Part shown: positions 25,582 to 34,302 of the stretch, piece by piece
How positions within the stretch are numbered: the first letter of the stretch is position 1
Layout: each line of letters opens with the position of its first letter
Assembly (NCBI RefSeq): GCF_009769735.1
Contig: NZ_WSRO01000002.1
Location: forward strand, 4,910,001-4,974,000
Reading direction: 5' to 3'
Length of the DNA: 64,000 nt
Source of the DNA: Streptomyces sp. BA2
GTDB taxonomy: Bacteria; Actinomycetota; Actinomycetes; Streptomycetales; Streptomycetaceae
Program-made: the position numbers and the translations under genes
The notes under the pieces: generated by a model
What the model was told of the DNA's origin: nothing
Seen by the model: only the letters and a program-made list of their open reading frames with translations
Databases searched by the model: none

Positions 25582-26889
25582 ATGAGCGCCGCCTCCGCCC
25601 CCGTCTCCCTCCCCGGTGACCCGCCCGGTGGTCGCAAGGCCATGCTCGTGTGGGGCATCGGTGTCGCCGTCTACTTCGTCGCCGTCATCTTCCGGACCTC
25701 CCTCGGCGTCGCCGGACTCGACGCCGCCGACCGGTTCCACGTCAACGCGTCCGCGCTCTCGACCTTCTCGATCCTCCAGCTGCTCGTCTACGCGGGCATG
25801 CAGATACCCGTCGGCCTGATGGTCGACCGGCTCGGCACCAAACGCGTGCTGACCATCGGAGTCGTGCTCTTCACGCTCGGGCAGCTCGGCTTCGCGTTCT
25901 CGCCCTCGTACGGAATGGCGCTCGCGTCCCGCGCGCTGCTCGGCTGCGGTGACGCACTGACCTTCATCAGCGTGCTGCGCCTCGGCACCCGCTGGTTCCC
26001 TGCCCGCCGCGGCCCACTGGTCGCCCAGCTCGCCGGCCTGGTCGGCATGGCGGGCAACCTCGTCTCCACCCTCGTCCTCGCCCGGCTCCTGCACTCCGTC
26101 GGCTGGACCGCGGCCTTCGCCGGCAGCGCGCTCTGCGGCGTCGTCGTCCTCGTACTGATGACGCTGTTCCTCAAGGACCACCCCGAGGGCCACGAGCCGG
26201 AGCCCGCGCGGCACACCGGTGGGGCCTTCGTGCGCAAGCAGATAGCCCTGAGCTGGCGCGAGCCCGGCACGCGGCTCGGCCTGTGGGTGCACTTCACCAC
26301 GCAGTTCCCCGCGATGGTGTTCCTGCTCCTGTGGGGCCTGCCGTTCCTCGTCGAGGCGCAGGGCCTCACGCGCGGGACGGCCGGGGCGCTGCTCACCCTC
26401 GTCGTGCTGTCCAACATGGTGATCGGCCTGGTCTACGGGCAGATCGTCGCCCGGCACCACGCGGCCCGCACGCCGCTGGCCATCGGCACCGTCGCGACGA
26501 CGGCCGTGATGTGGGCGACCACGATCCACTACCCCGGCGACCACGCCCCGATGTGGCTGCTCATCGCGCTGTGCACGGTGCTCGGCGCCTGCGGCCCCGC
26601 GTCCATGATCGGCTTCGACTTCGCGCGGCCCGCCAACCCGCCGGAGCGGCAGGGCACCGCGTCCGGCATCGTGAACATGGGCGGCTTCGTCGCCTCCATG
26701 ACGACGCTGCTCGCCATCGGCGTGCTCCTCGACGCGACCGGCGACAACTACCGGAGCGCCTTCTCCGCCGTCTTCGTCCTGGAGGCGGTCGGCCTCAGCC
26801 AGATCCTGCGCCTGCGGACGCGTGCGGTGCGCCGCGAGAAGGAGCGCCTAGTCGCCAGCCGCGTCGAGGCCGTGCACGTACCCGTCTGA
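25582..26889 (+). CDS. Major facilitator superfamily transporter
   Basis: A 435-residue MFS permease with about twelve predicted membrane segments. The loop motif GLMVDRLGTKRVL (about residues 75-87) is the classic MFS 2-3 loop. A hydrophilic central loop with KDHPEGHEPEPARH separates the halves. The ATG has GGAGG upstream. It follows a GntR regulator in the same direction, so induction by a small acid or sugar is plausible. Substrate cannot be read from sequence; the architecture resembles nitrate/phthalate-type or hexuronate permeases only loosely. Confidence 0.88.
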   Translation: MSAASAPVSLPGDPPGGRKAMLVWGIGVAVYFVAVIFRTSLGVAGLDAADRFHVNASALSTFSILQLLVYAGMQIPVGLMVDRLGTKRVLTIGVVLFTLGQLGFAFSPSYGMALASRALLGCGDALTFISVLRLGTRWFPARRGPLVAQLAGLVGMAGNLVSTLVLARLLHSVGWTAAFAGSALCGVVVLVLMTLFLKDHPEGHEPEPARHTGGAFVRKQIALSWREPGTRLGLWVHFTTQFPAMVFLLLWGLPFLVEAQGLTRGTAGALLTLVVLSNMVIGLVYGQIVARHHAARTPLAIGTVATTAVMWATTIHYPGDHAPMWLLIALCTVLGACGPASMIGFDFARPANPPERQGTASGIVNMGGFVASMTTLLAIGVLLDATGDNYRSAFSAVFVLEAVGLSQILRLRTRAVRREKERLVASRVEAVHVPV

Positions 26890-26931
26890 CCGATGGCCGA
26901 TGGCCGATGGCCGATGGCCGATGACCGATGG
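26890..26931 (+). repeat. 7-bp tandem repeat directly after the MFS stop
   Basis: About six copies of CCGATGG (one copy reads CCGATGA) run from the base after the MFS stop codon. It occupies the whole spacer before the 3' end of the convergent gene. A slippage-prone tract with no known role. Confidence 0.85.
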
Positions 26932-26941
26932 CCGCGGAGGG

Positions 26942-27766
26942 CTACGGCGTGACCGCGAACTCCCGCAGGATCGCCTCGGCCAGGCCGTGATCGCCCTCGA
27001 TCTTGATCCGGTCGGCGACCGAGGCGTGCGAGACGCGGCCGCACGCCAGGCGGAAGTACGTCTCCCAGTCCAGGCTCAGCGTGGCGAGCGGGCCGAGCGA
27101 GGGGGCGCTGTCGACCGTCGCGTGGCCGTCGGCGTCGACACGGACCGTGCGCAGGAACTCGACGGGTCCGCTCACGTCGAAGACGACCGCCGAATTCGCC
27201 GGCGCCGCGGCCTTCTTGGCGACCACCTTGGGCAGTCCGTGCAGCAGGAGGTCCCGCGCCACGTACGCGCCCTGGGAGTCGAGGTTGCCGGGCTTCTTCA
27301 GCGTCGTACGCAGATCCTGCTCGTGCACCCAGACGTCGAACGCCCGCATCCGCGTGGCCAGTTCGAGGGTCTGCTCGGTGCCGAGCGGGCCGCGGACCTT
27401 GTGGGAGGGGTCGCGCGACTCGTTCCGCAGCTGCCGGGAGCGGCGGATGATCGTGTACTCAAGCTCGGATGTCATCTCGGGCGCGGTGTGGTGGCGCCGG
27501 ACGTCGACCTGGACCTCCATGTAGCGCTGGCCCTCGGTCTGTACGTGGTACAGGTCGCGGGGCAGGGTGTGGATGGGGCGCGGGTCGCCCAGCATCTCGC
27601 AGTCCAGGCCTATGACGTGGGAGACGACATCCCGCACCGACCAGCCGGGGCAGGGGGTGGCCCAGTTCCACTCTCCCTCGGCGAGCGGTGACACCAGCTC
27701 GGATATGGCTGATACGGATTGGGTCCAGGCGTCGGCGTAGGTTTGCAGGCTGGGATGGAGACTCAC
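26942..27766 (-). CDS. Maleylpyruvate-isomerase-family, mycothiol-dependent-type protein
   Basis: A 274-residue protein of the DinB-like actinobacterial family. The N-terminal four-helix domain begins WTQSVSAISELVSPLAEGEWNWATPCPGWSVRDVVSHVIG, the signature of the family, followed by a helical middle with RMRAFDVWVHEQDLR and a C-terminal sterol-carrier-like domain. Members use mycothiol or bind metal through His residues; specific activity is unknown. The GTG at 27766 has GAGGGG nine bases upstream. It is divergent from a nitrilase-family gene over 136 bases. Confidence 0.85.
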   Translation of the reverse strand: MSLHPSLQTYADAWTQSVSAISELVSPLAEGEWNWATPCPGWSVRDVVSHVIGLDCEMLGDPRPIHTLPRDLYHVQTEGQRYMEVQVDVRRHHTAPEMTSELEYTIIRRSRQLRNESRDPSHKVRGPLGTEQTLELATRMRAFDVWVHEQDLRTTLKKPGNLDSQGAYVARDLLLHGLPKVVAKKAAAPANSAVVFDVSGPVEFLRTVRVDADGHATVDSAPSLGPLATLSLDWETYFRLACGRVSHASVADRIKIEGDHGLAEAILREFAVTP

Positions 27767-27902
27767 GGGACCCCTCGACGGTCGTACGCGGGCGGTGGGT
27801 GTCTGGGACGCTAAGTTACGCTGCCCGCAGGCACCCCGGCAGTGCTTTCGTGTGACGATCGTAGGCCTGCATTGACGGCTCGAATGCCAGGACGGTGGTA
27901 GT

Positions 27903-28718
27903 GTGCGCGCCTCCCTCATCCAGATCGCCGTAGACGAGGGCGAATCGGTCAATTCCCGCCGCTCGCGGGTCTCTTCACTGGTACGTGAGGTAGCCGAGCG
28001 TGAGCGGCCGGATCTCGTCGTTCTTCCCGAACTGTGGACCACGGGCGCTTTCGCGTACGAGTCGTTCGCGAGCGAGGCGGAGTCGTTGGAGGGGCCCACG
28101 TACGAGGCGATGGCCAAGGCCGCGAGTGACGCGGGCGTCTGGCTGCACGCGGGGTCCATCCCGGAGCGGGACGCTGCGGGGGACCCCTCGGTGGACCTCT
28201 ACAACACCTCGCTCGTCTTCTCGCCCGACGGTGAACTCGCCGCCTCGTACCGGAAGATCCACCGGTTCGGCTTCGACAAGGGCGAGGCCGTCCTGATGGG
28301 GGCGGGCAGCGAACTGGTCACGGTGCGCACGCCCGACGCGGCGATCGGGCTCGCCACCTGTTACGACCTCCGCTTCCCGGAGCTCTTCCGGGGGCTCGTC
28401 GACGCGGGCGCCGAGATGTTCGTCGTCCCCGCGGGCTGGCCCGCGCGGCGGCGTGAGCACTGGACGCTGTTCGCTCGGGCGCGGGCTGTCGAGGACCAGG
28501 TGTACGTCCTTGCCTGTGGCACCGGCGGTACGCATGCCGGGGTGCCCCAGGCGGGGCACAGCATCGTCGTCGACCCCTGGGGCGAGGTGCTCGCCGAGGC
28601 GGGGGACGGCGAGGAGGTCCTCACCGTCGAGTTCGACCCGGCGAAGGTCGCGGCCACGCGCGAGCAGTTCCCCGCGCTGAAGGACCGGCTGCTCGGGATG
28701 GACGTCCCCCGGCGCTGA
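27903..28718 (+). CDS. Carbon-nitrogen hydrolase (nitrilase superfamily)
   Basis: A 271-residue omega-amidase-like hydrolase of the cytoplasm. The catalytic triad is visible: Glu in DLVVLPELW, Lys in YRKIHRFGFDKGE, Cys in GLATCYDLRFPELFR. The WPARRREHWTLFARARAVEDQVYV segment is typical of the Nit2/YafV branch, which deaminates 2-oxoglutaramate or repairs deaminated metabolites. The GTG start has only a weak AGGACGG upstream. It is monocistronic or followed by the LURP-one gene in the opposite direction. Confidence 0.88.
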   Translation: MRASLIQIAVDEGESVNSRRSRVSSLVREVAERERPDLVVLPELWTTGAFAYESFASEAESLEGPTYEAMAKAASDAGVWLHAGSIPERDAAGDPSVDLYNTSLVFSPDGELAASYRKIHRFGFDKGEAVLMGAGSELVTVRTPDAAIGLATCYDLRFPELFRGLVDAGAEMFVVPAGWPARRREHWTLFARARAVEDQVYVLACGTGGTHAGVPQAGHSIVVDPWGEVLAEAGDGEEVLTVEFDPAKVAATREQFPALKDRLLGMDVPRR

Positions 28719-28729
28719 GAGGCTCAGGG

Positions 28730-29224
28730 TCAGTCGTCGCCCCTCTCCTTCTCCGCCAGGCGGATCACGCAGACCGCGACGGCCAGAAGGAGCGAGGCGT
28801 CGGCGTCCTCCCGGGTGACGTGCAGGCCGTACGTGTCCCGGACGCGGAACCAGCGGCGGGAGATGTCGGCCAGGAGTTCGCCGTCGTACTCGATGGCGAA
28901 CTCGCGGTCCAGGATCTTGCCGCTCACGTCGAGCTCTGTACCGTCGACCAGGGCCACGCGGTAGTGATTGCGCAGGAGCGAGAGGCGCTTGCGCTTGACC
29001 GTGGCCAGCGGCTCGCCCTCCCGTTCGATCACCATCGTGTCGCGCAGCGCCAGCATCTTGGCGCGGATGTCGATGAGGACGCGACCCTGCATGTCCTTGA
29101 GCTCGAAGGTGTCGCGCAGGCGCATCGCCTTGCCGTCGACGAGAAAGACCTTCCGACCCTGGTCGTCCTCGATCCAGTAGTCGTCACCGATGCCGAGCAG
29201 CCGGTCGCGTACGAGAAGTTTCAT
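28730..29224 (-). CDS. LURP-one-related family protein
   Basis: A 164-residue protein with the Tubby-like LURP-one fold. It is visible as repeated beta segments: LVRDRLLGIGDDYWIEDDQGRKVFLVDG, LRDTFELKDMQGRVLIDIRAK, LRDTMVIEREGEPLATVKRK and GELLADISRRWFRVRDTYGL. Family members may bind phospholipid or act as membrane-linked scaffolds, but bacterial function is unknown. The ATG at 29224 starts at the conserved MKLLVRDRLL; upstream codons are not conserved in type. Confidence 0.85.
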   Translation of the reverse strand: MKLLVRDRLLGIGDDYWIEDDQGRKVFLVDGKAMRLRDTFELKDMQGRVLIDIRAKMLALRDTMVIEREGEPLATVKRKRLSLLRNHYRVALVDGTELDVSGKILDREFAIEYDGELLADISRRWFRVRDTYGLHVTREDADASLLLAVAVCVIRLAEKERGDD

Positions 29225-29254
29225 GGCGCGATGCCTACCCCGTGGCGCGCGTGA

Positions 29255-29304
29255 CACAGCCGGCCCGTGTCACTTGGGGGAAGTGAGGACACGGACCGGC
29301 TGTG
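29255..29304. terminator. 17-bp-stem hairpin between lipoprotein and LURP-one genes
   Basis: CACAGCCGGCCCGTGTC (29255-29271) and GACACGGACCGGCTGTG (29288-29304) pair at 16 of 17 positions. It lies downstream of the lipoprotein gene on the bottom strand and just before the LURP-one start. Confidence 0.75.
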
Positions 29305-29323
29305 GATCAGGGGAGGACGCGGA

Positions 29324-29368
29324 GTCTCTACGGACGTCGCGTCGTCTCTACGCCATGGCGTCTCTACG
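29324..29368. repeat. Three short GTCTCTACG repeats at the lipoprotein 3' end
   Basis: GTCTCTACG occurs at 29324-29332, 29344-29352 and 29360-29368, the last covering the lipoprotein stop codon. The last two copies are also followed or preceded by a CATGGC. Confidence 0.7.
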
Positions 29369-30017
29369 ACATGGCGTCCTCAAGGGTGTTCTGCCAGTAC
29401 GTGACCTGCGAGTCCGCGTTGAGCAGCAGGCCCGCGGCGCCGGGGGAGTTCACCGTGACCCGGCCGTCCGTGCCCTTGCCGTCCTTGGTGGCGAGCGTGA
29501 CGCCGAGGGTCTTGGCGCGGTGGGTCTTCTCGGCGTCGATGCCCGCGAGGCTGATCGCGGCGTAGGCGGACTTGGCCGGCTCGACGCGGACGACCGACTG
29601 GGGGCGGGTGTTCTCGGCCACCGGGAGGTTCTTGCCCGCCGCCGGGTCGCTGACGAAGGGGGCGCCGAAGACCGAGCAGGTCTTGCCGCCGTTGTTGGTG
29701 ATCTTGAGCAGGACGAGGGGTGCGGTGCCGGCGGTGTCCTCAAGCTCGATCTTCGCGGCGGTCGGCGTGCAGGCGTCCCCGGAGAGCGGAGCCGCGGAAC
29801 CGGAACCGGAACCGGAACCGCCGGAGGTTGTAGCAGCCGGGCCGCCGGTACTCGCATCGGCCGATCGCTTTTCGGCACGGGACGCCTTGTCGCCGCCGCC
29901 ATCACCGTCACCGTCGCCGTTGCACGCGGTGAGCGTGAGGGTGAGCGCCGCAAGGGCCGTAACAGCGAGCGCGGCCTTCTTACGGGCGACGCGGGCGGTA
30001 CGAGCGGTGGTGCGCAT
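29364..30017 (-). CDS. DUF4232-type lipoprotein
   Basis: A 217-residue predicted lipoprotein. The signal peptide carries basic residues, then ALAVTALAALTLTLTACNG with a clear lipobox Cys at about residue 32. A Gly/Ser/Asp-rich spacer leads to a DUF4232 beta-sandwich (about 85-215): SGDACTPTAAKIELEDT, LVLLKITNNGGKTCSVFGAPFV and NSPGAAGLLLNADSQ. Function of the domain is unknown. The ATG at 30017 has GGGGGAG nine bases upstream. A GGTTCC-rich tandem repeat codes the Gly-Ser stretch near 29800. Confidence 0.85.
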   Translation of the reverse strand: MRTTARTARVARKKAALAVTALAALTLTLTACNGDGDGDGGGDKASRAEKRSADASTGGPAATTSGGSGSGSGSAAPLSGDACTPTAAKIELEDTAGTAPLVLLKITNNGGKTCSVFGAPFVSDPAAGKNLPVAENTRPQSVVRVEPAKSAYAAISLAGIDAEKTHRAKTLGVTLATKDGKGTDGRVTVNSPGAAGLLLNADSQVTYWQNTLEDAMS

Positions 30018-30152
30018 GGCGGTGACTCCCCCGTGAGCGGCGGTCGTTCGGGCTTGCACCACTGAGCCTGCCGCCCGCCGCTGGCGTTCCGCTAACACCT
30101 GGCTAATGGATCATTCACGCAGCTCGCGAGGGAGCTCAGCGCCGGCCCTGTG

Positions 30153-32321
30153 TCACCTGGAGGGGTCCGGTACGGACCGCCGCAGCTCCTCGGGACGAGG
30201 CCGGCGGAACGTCGTGGTCGCGGGCGCGTCCAGGTCGCGGGCGAAGAGCCGCACCAGAGACGGCAGGACGTAGTGCCCAGCCCCCTCCTCCTGGATCAGA
30301 TGGACCGCGGCGAGGCGGTCGAGTCCCTCGCGTGCGGCGGACACGGTCGCGCCCGCGAGGGCGGCGGCCGCGTGCGCGTCCACGTCCGGAGTGGAGGCTC
30401 GGCTCAGCGAGGAGAGCAACCAGGCGTCGCTGCCGGGGAGTTGGGCCACCGAGGTGCGCAGGACGGCAGCGACGCCGGTGTCCTCGGCGGAGAGCAGGGC
30501 CAGCCTCTGCTCATCGTCGGCGAGTTCGGCGGCGAGCCCGGCCACGGACCGCTGGGGGCGCCCGATGAGCCGGGCGGCGGCGATGCGCAGGGCGAGCGGG
30601 AGGCCGTCGCAGAGGCGGGCGATGCGGCGTACGTCCTCGGAGTCGGCGTCCGTCTCGGCGCTCTGCCGCAGGGCGCGGAGAAACAGCCCGGCGCCGTCGA
30701 GCTCGCCGAGCGGGTCGACCTGCACGGGGCGCGCGCAGTCCGACGCGACGAGGCCGTCGAGGCGGTTGCGGCTGGTGATGAGGGTGGTGCAGTGGGGTGC
30801 GCCGGGCAGGAGGGGGCGGACCTGGGCGGAGTCGTGGGCGTTGTCGAGCACGACGAGGAGGCGCCGCTCGGCGAGGAGCGAGCGGTACAGGGCCGCCGCC
30901 GGTTCGATGCCGGCCGGCAGATCCTGCGGCTGCACTCCCAGGGCGCGGAGGAACTCCCGCAGGACGCGCTCGGGATGGGCGGGGTCGCCGCCGCTGAAGC
31001 CGCCGAGGTCCGCGAAGAGCTGGCCCTCCGGGTGGGGGGCCGCGTGGTGGTGCGCCCAGTGCAGGGCGAGGGCGGTCTTTCCCACGCCCGCGGGGCCGGT
31101 GAGCAGGACGATGGGCGCCTCTGTCTCTTCGACGAGTACGGCTCCCAGCGCGGCGAGTTGCTCTTCACGGGCGGCGAAGGCGCGGGGAGCTCTGGGCAGG
31201 AGGCGGGGGATCGCGGGACCCGGCGGGTGGCCTGCCGCCGGGGTGGCGGGAGCGATCGGGGCTGTGGGTGCTGCGGGGTTGGTGTCCTGCCCCTGACCAT
31301 CGGAGCCCGGCGGCGGCGTCGTGGGCCGTGCCCGCCCTTCGCCGGACTCGCGGCTCTGCCCGGCCGGGGGAGACCCCACTCGCTGTGCGGGACGGCTTCC
31401 GTCGGCGGGTGCGGCGGGTGCGGCGGGTGCGGCGGGTGCGGCGGGGGCCGCAGGTCCGGTGGGCGCAGAGGGCGCGGAAGGCGCGGCGGGGCCGCTCTTC
31501 GCGCCGCCGCCGAGGCCCAGGTCGTACCGCCCGCGAGGGCGCGGCGCGGGAGCGCCCAGCATCGGATGTGCCCCGGTGTCGGGCTCACCGGCGAGGATCT
31601 CCTCGTACGCCCGGCGCAGCTTCTTGCCCGGGTCGACCCCCAGCTCCTCGGCGAGCAGCTCCCGCGTCCGGTGGTAGTACTCCAGCGCTTCGGACTGCCG
31701 GCCGCTCCGCTGCAGCGCCCGCATCAAGGCCGCCACCAGGCTCTCCCGCAACGGGTGTTGGACCGACTCCGCACTCAGCAGGCCCACGGCCTGGCCGTGC
31801 GAGCCGAGCCGTCCGTACGCGTCGGCGAGCTGCTCGACGGTGACGAGGCGGCTCTCCTCAAGGCCCCGCGCGGCGGCCAGCATCGGCTCCGTGGCGACCG
31901 TGCCGGTCAGCGCGGGCCCGTTCCACAGTGCGAGAGCCTCCCGCAGCATCAGCGCCGCGTCCGAGGCCTCCCGCTGCCGCCCGGCCAGTTTGACGAGGTC
32001 CTCGAAGCGGCTGACGTCGAGCAGGGTCTCCGGGAACTGGAGGGCGTACGCACCGCCCTGCGTGGCGAGTTCCACGCCGTACGCGTCCAGGCCCGCCTCG
32101 ACGAGCAGAGCGCGCAGCCGGGAGATGTGCCCCTGGATGACGGTGCGCGCGTGCAGCGGCGGTTCGCCGTCCCACAGGGTCTCGGTCAGGGCGTCCACCG
32201 AGACCGGTGTGCCCGCCCGCAGCAGCAGCGCGGCGAGCAGACTGCGGCGCTTGGCGGGGCCGAGGGGGACGGAGCCGCTGCCTCCGGCGACGCTCACCGG
32301 TCCGAGCAGCTGGAACTCCAC
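30153..32321 (-). CDS. SARP-family regulator with NB-ARC ATPase domain (AfsR-like)
   Basis: A 722-residue regulator. The N-terminal OmpR-like winged helix (about 1-95) starts MEFQLLGPVSV and is followed by the BTAD helical domain (to about 250, ending ELLAEELGVDPGKKLRRAYEEILAGEP). A Pro/Ala-rich linker leads to an NB-ARC ATPase with the P-loop GPAGVGKTAL, Walker B LLVVLDNAHD and sensor TTLITSRNRLDGL. There is no TPR region, so it is shorter than AfsR. The GTG start at 32321 is preceded by TTGAGG. Heptamer repeats upstream suggest autoregulation. It likely controls secondary metabolism or a stress response; no cluster is adjacent. Confidence 0.88.
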   Translation of the reverse strand: MEFQLLGPVSVAGGSGSVPLGPAKRRSLLAALLLRAGTPVSVDALTETLWDGEPPLHARTVIQGHISRLRALLVEAGLDAYGVELATQGGAYALQFPETLLDVSRFEDLVKLAGRQREASDAALMLREALALWNGPALTGTVATEPMLAAARGLEESRLVTVEQLADAYGRLGSHGQAVGLLSAESVQHPLRESLVAALMRALQRSGRQSEALEYYHRTRELLAEELGVDPGKKLRRAYEEILAGEPDTGAHPMLGAPAPRPRGRYDLGLGGGAKSGPAAPSAPSAPTGPAAPAAPAAPAAPAAPADGSRPAQRVGSPPAGQSRESGEGRARPTTPPPGSDGQGQDTNPAAPTAPIAPATPAAGHPPGPAIPRLLPRAPRAFAAREEQLAALGAVLVEETEAPIVLLTGPAGVGKTALALHWAHHHAAPHPEGQLFADLGGFSGGDPAHPERVLREFLRALGVQPQDLPAGIEPAAALYRSLLAERRLLVVLDNAHDSAQVRPLLPGAPHCTTLITSRNRLDGLVASDCARPVQVDPLGELDGAGLFLRALRQSAETDADSEDVRRIARLCDGLPLALRIAAARLIGRPQRSVAGLAAELADDEQRLALLSAEDTGVAAVLRTSVAQLPGSDAWLLSSLSRASTPDVDAHAAAALAGATVSAAREGLDRLAAVHLIQEEGAGHYVLPSLVRLFARDLDAPATTTFRRPRPEELRRSVPDPSR

Positions 32322-32356
32322 CTGGCCTCAACTCCTCTGCCGCGCCCGCGCCGCAC

Positions 32357-32374
32357 GCTTCGATCACGCTTCGA
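32357..32374 (-). promoter_or_regulatory. SARP-type heptamer direct repeat upstream of the SARP gene
   Basis: On the bottom strand TCGAAGC occurs twice with an 11-base period (32374-32368 and 32363-32357), 36-53 bases before the SARP start. SARPs bind TCGA-type heptamers at 11-base spacing. A matching -10 eight bases downstream is not obvious. Confidence 0.45.
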
Positions 32375-32389
32375 ACAAGGCTCAAGAGT

Positions 32390-32435
32390 ATCGCCGGGCC
32401 CGGCGGCCACGGAGGTGGCTGCCGGGCCCGGCGAT
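32390..32435. terminator. 15-bp-stem terminator between the small membrane protein and SARP gene
   Basis: ATCGCCGGGCCCGGC (32390-32404) pairs perfectly with GCCGGGCCCGGCGAT (32421-32435); the loop contains a further small stem. It ends the DUF6458-type gene transcript on the bottom strand. Confidence 0.85.
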
Positions 32436-32476
32436 GAAAGCGGCTGAAACCGTACGCCCGCGAGCGGGTCCGGCCG

Positions 32477-32698
32477 TCAGTAGCGGTGGTGGTGGTCGTC
32501 TTCCGTCTGCACGACGGTCGCGCCCGGGGGTACGACCGTCTTGCGGCGTGCGTTGGTGAACGCGGCGACGCCGATCACGCCCACGGCCATCATGATCAGA
32601 CCGGTGACTGTGAGGTTGATGCCTTCCATCTCCCAGTCGGTGGCGAACGTGAGGATGGCGCCCGCGGCGATCAGGATGATGCATCCGCCCAGGCCCAT
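32477..32698 (-). CDS. Small DUF6458-type membrane protein
   Basis: A 73-residue protein with two membrane helices: GGCIILIAAGAILTFAT and LTVTGLIMMAVGVIGVAAF. A polar hairpin EMEG between them and a basic then acidic His-rich C-terminus (DDHHHRY) face the cytosol. This is the actinobacterial DUF6458 pattern; function unknown. The ATG at 32698 follows AGGGAGG within eight to twelve bases. Because of its size it is easily overlooked. Confidence 0.8.
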   Translation of the reverse strand: MGLGGCIILIAAGAILTFATDWEMEGINLTVTGLIMMAVGVIGVAAFTNARRKTVVPPGATVVQTEDDHHHRY

Positions 32699-32772
32699 GT
32701 GGACCGCCTCCCTAAGTCGTGGCAGGGCACCCGGGTACCCGGACCCGGCACGGCCACACAGGGAAGCGGAAA

Positions 32773-34128
32773 TCAGCCTTCCAGGAACGCCACCAGCGCG
32801 TTGGCAAGGAGGTGCGGGTCGTCCGCCCCGCACAGCTCGCGCACGCTGTGCATGGAGAGGATCGCGACGCCGATGTCGACGGTCTTGATGCCGTGCCGGG
32901 CCGCGGTGATCGGCCCGATCGTCGTGCCGCAGGGCATCGCGTTGTTCGACACGAAGCTCTGGAAGGGCACCCCGGCCTTCTCGCACGCGGCGGCGAACAC
33001 GGCCCGTCCCGCGCCGTCCGTGGCGTACCGGTTGTTGACGTTGACCTTGAGGATCGGGCCGCCGTTGGCGCGCGGGTGGTGCGTCGGGTCGTGCCGTTCC
33101 GCGTAGTTGGGGTGGACGGCGTGGCCCGTGTCGGAGGAGAGGCAGACGGTGCCGGCGAAGGCGCGGGCCCTGTCCTCGTACGTGCCGCCACGCGCGAAGA
33201 CGGAGCGTTCGAGCACCGAGCCGAGGAGCGGGCCGTCCGCGCCCGTGTCGGACTGCGAGCCGTTCTCCTCGTGGTCGAAGGCGGCGAGCACCGGGATGTA
33301 CGGGAGGGAGTCGGCGCCGTCCGCGGTGGCGACGGCGGCGAGCGCCGCCGTACAGGCGTGCACGGAGAGGAGGTTGTCCATCCGCGGGCCCGCGATGAGG
33401 TCGCGGTCGCGGCCGAGGTAGGACGGCGCCTCGATGGGGTGCGTCATCAGGTCCCAGCCGGTGACGTCGCCGGGGGTGAGCCCCGACTCCTCCTCCAGGA
33501 AGCTGATGAGGTCGCCCTCGTGCACGTCGTCGCCGAGGCCCCAGATGGGCTGCATGTGCTTCTGCTTGTCGAGCTTGAGGCCGTCGGCGACGACTCCGCG
33601 GTCCATGTGGATCGCCAGCTGCGGGACGCGCAGCAGCGCCCGGTCGATGTTCACCAGGCGCGTCGAGCCGTCCCGCAGCGAGAGCCGGCCCGCGAGGCCG
33701 AGGTCGCGGTCGAGCCAGGAGTTGAGCAGCGGGCCGCCGTAGATCTCGACCGCGACCTGCCGCCAGCCGTGCGCGCCCGCGTCAGGCTTCGGCTTGACGC
33801 GGAGGTTCGGGGAGTCGGTGTGGGCGCCGACGACGCGGTACGGGGTGTGCGCGGTGGCGCCTTCGGGCACGTACCAGGCGACGATCGCGCCGCCGCGCTG
33901 CACATACTTCCCGCCGGCCGACCCGTCCCAGGCGTCGGTCTCCTCGACCTGCCGGAAACCGGCCTTCTCCAGCCGTTCCGCGGCGCTCGCCACTGCGTGG
34001 TACGGCGAGGGGCTTGCCGCCAGGAAGGTCATGAGGTCGTCGGAGTGGCCGCGGTCGAAAGTATGAGGGGCGCGCGCAGCGCTCTTTGCAAGGGCGGCGG
34101 CGGGAGACGGGCGGGCGGGTGTGCTCAT
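32773..34128 (-). CDS. apeB: M18 family aminopeptidase
   Basis: A 451-residue zinc aminopeptidase of the M18 family, removing acidic or neutral N-terminal residues in the cytosol. Metal-site motifs are present: GAHTDSPNLRVKP, the DHEENGSQ segment and VAILSMHSVRE near the end. The WGLGDDVHEGDL and GPRMDNLLSVHACTAAL segments are characteristic of the family. The ATG at 34128 fits the usual length; upstream codons lack homology. No operon partner is apparent. Confidence 0.92.
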   Translation of the reverse strand: MSTPARPSPAAALAKSAARAPHTFDRGHSDDLMTFLAASPSPYHAVASAAERLEKAGFRQVEETDAWDGSAGGKYVQRGGAIVAWYVPEGATAHTPYRVVGAHTDSPNLRVKPKPDAGAHGWRQVAVEIYGGPLLNSWLDRDLGLAGRLSLRDGSTRLVNIDRALLRVPQLAIHMDRGVVADGLKLDKQKHMQPIWGLGDDVHEGDLISFLEEESGLTPGDVTGWDLMTHPIEAPSYLGRDRDLIAGPRMDNLLSVHACTAALAAVATADGADSLPYIPVLAAFDHEENGSQSDTGADGPLLGSVLERSVFARGGTYEDRARAFAGTVCLSSDTGHAVHPNYAERHDPTHHPRANGGPILKVNVNNRYATDGAGRAVFAAACEKAGVPFQSFVSNNAMPCGTTIGPITAARHGIKTVDIGVAILSMHSVRELCGADDPHLLANALVAFLEG

Positions 34129-34189
34129 GGCTTCCAGCCTAGCTAGCGGGTATCCCTGACGCGGGGGCCCTGAACCGGGAGGTTCTGTA

Positions 34190-34241
34190 CCGCCGCTCCG
34201 CGGCGGATCTTTCCCGCCCACCCACCCGATCACCCCGCAGC
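34190..34241. repeat. Intergenic repeat, second copy
   Basis: An ACCGCCGCTCCGCGGCGG hairpin followed by TTTCCCGCCCACCCACCCG and GATCACCCCGCAGC (tail 34210-34241). The 32-bp tail differs from the 62598-62629 copy at two bases only. It lies between the aminopeptidase start and the acyl-CoA dehydrogenase end. Confidence 0.75.
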
Positions 34242-34302
34242 GGCCCGCCCCCCAAGGGAAGCAGGCCGCAGCGAGGTTGAATCGGCGTACGTACTACGAG
34301 AA

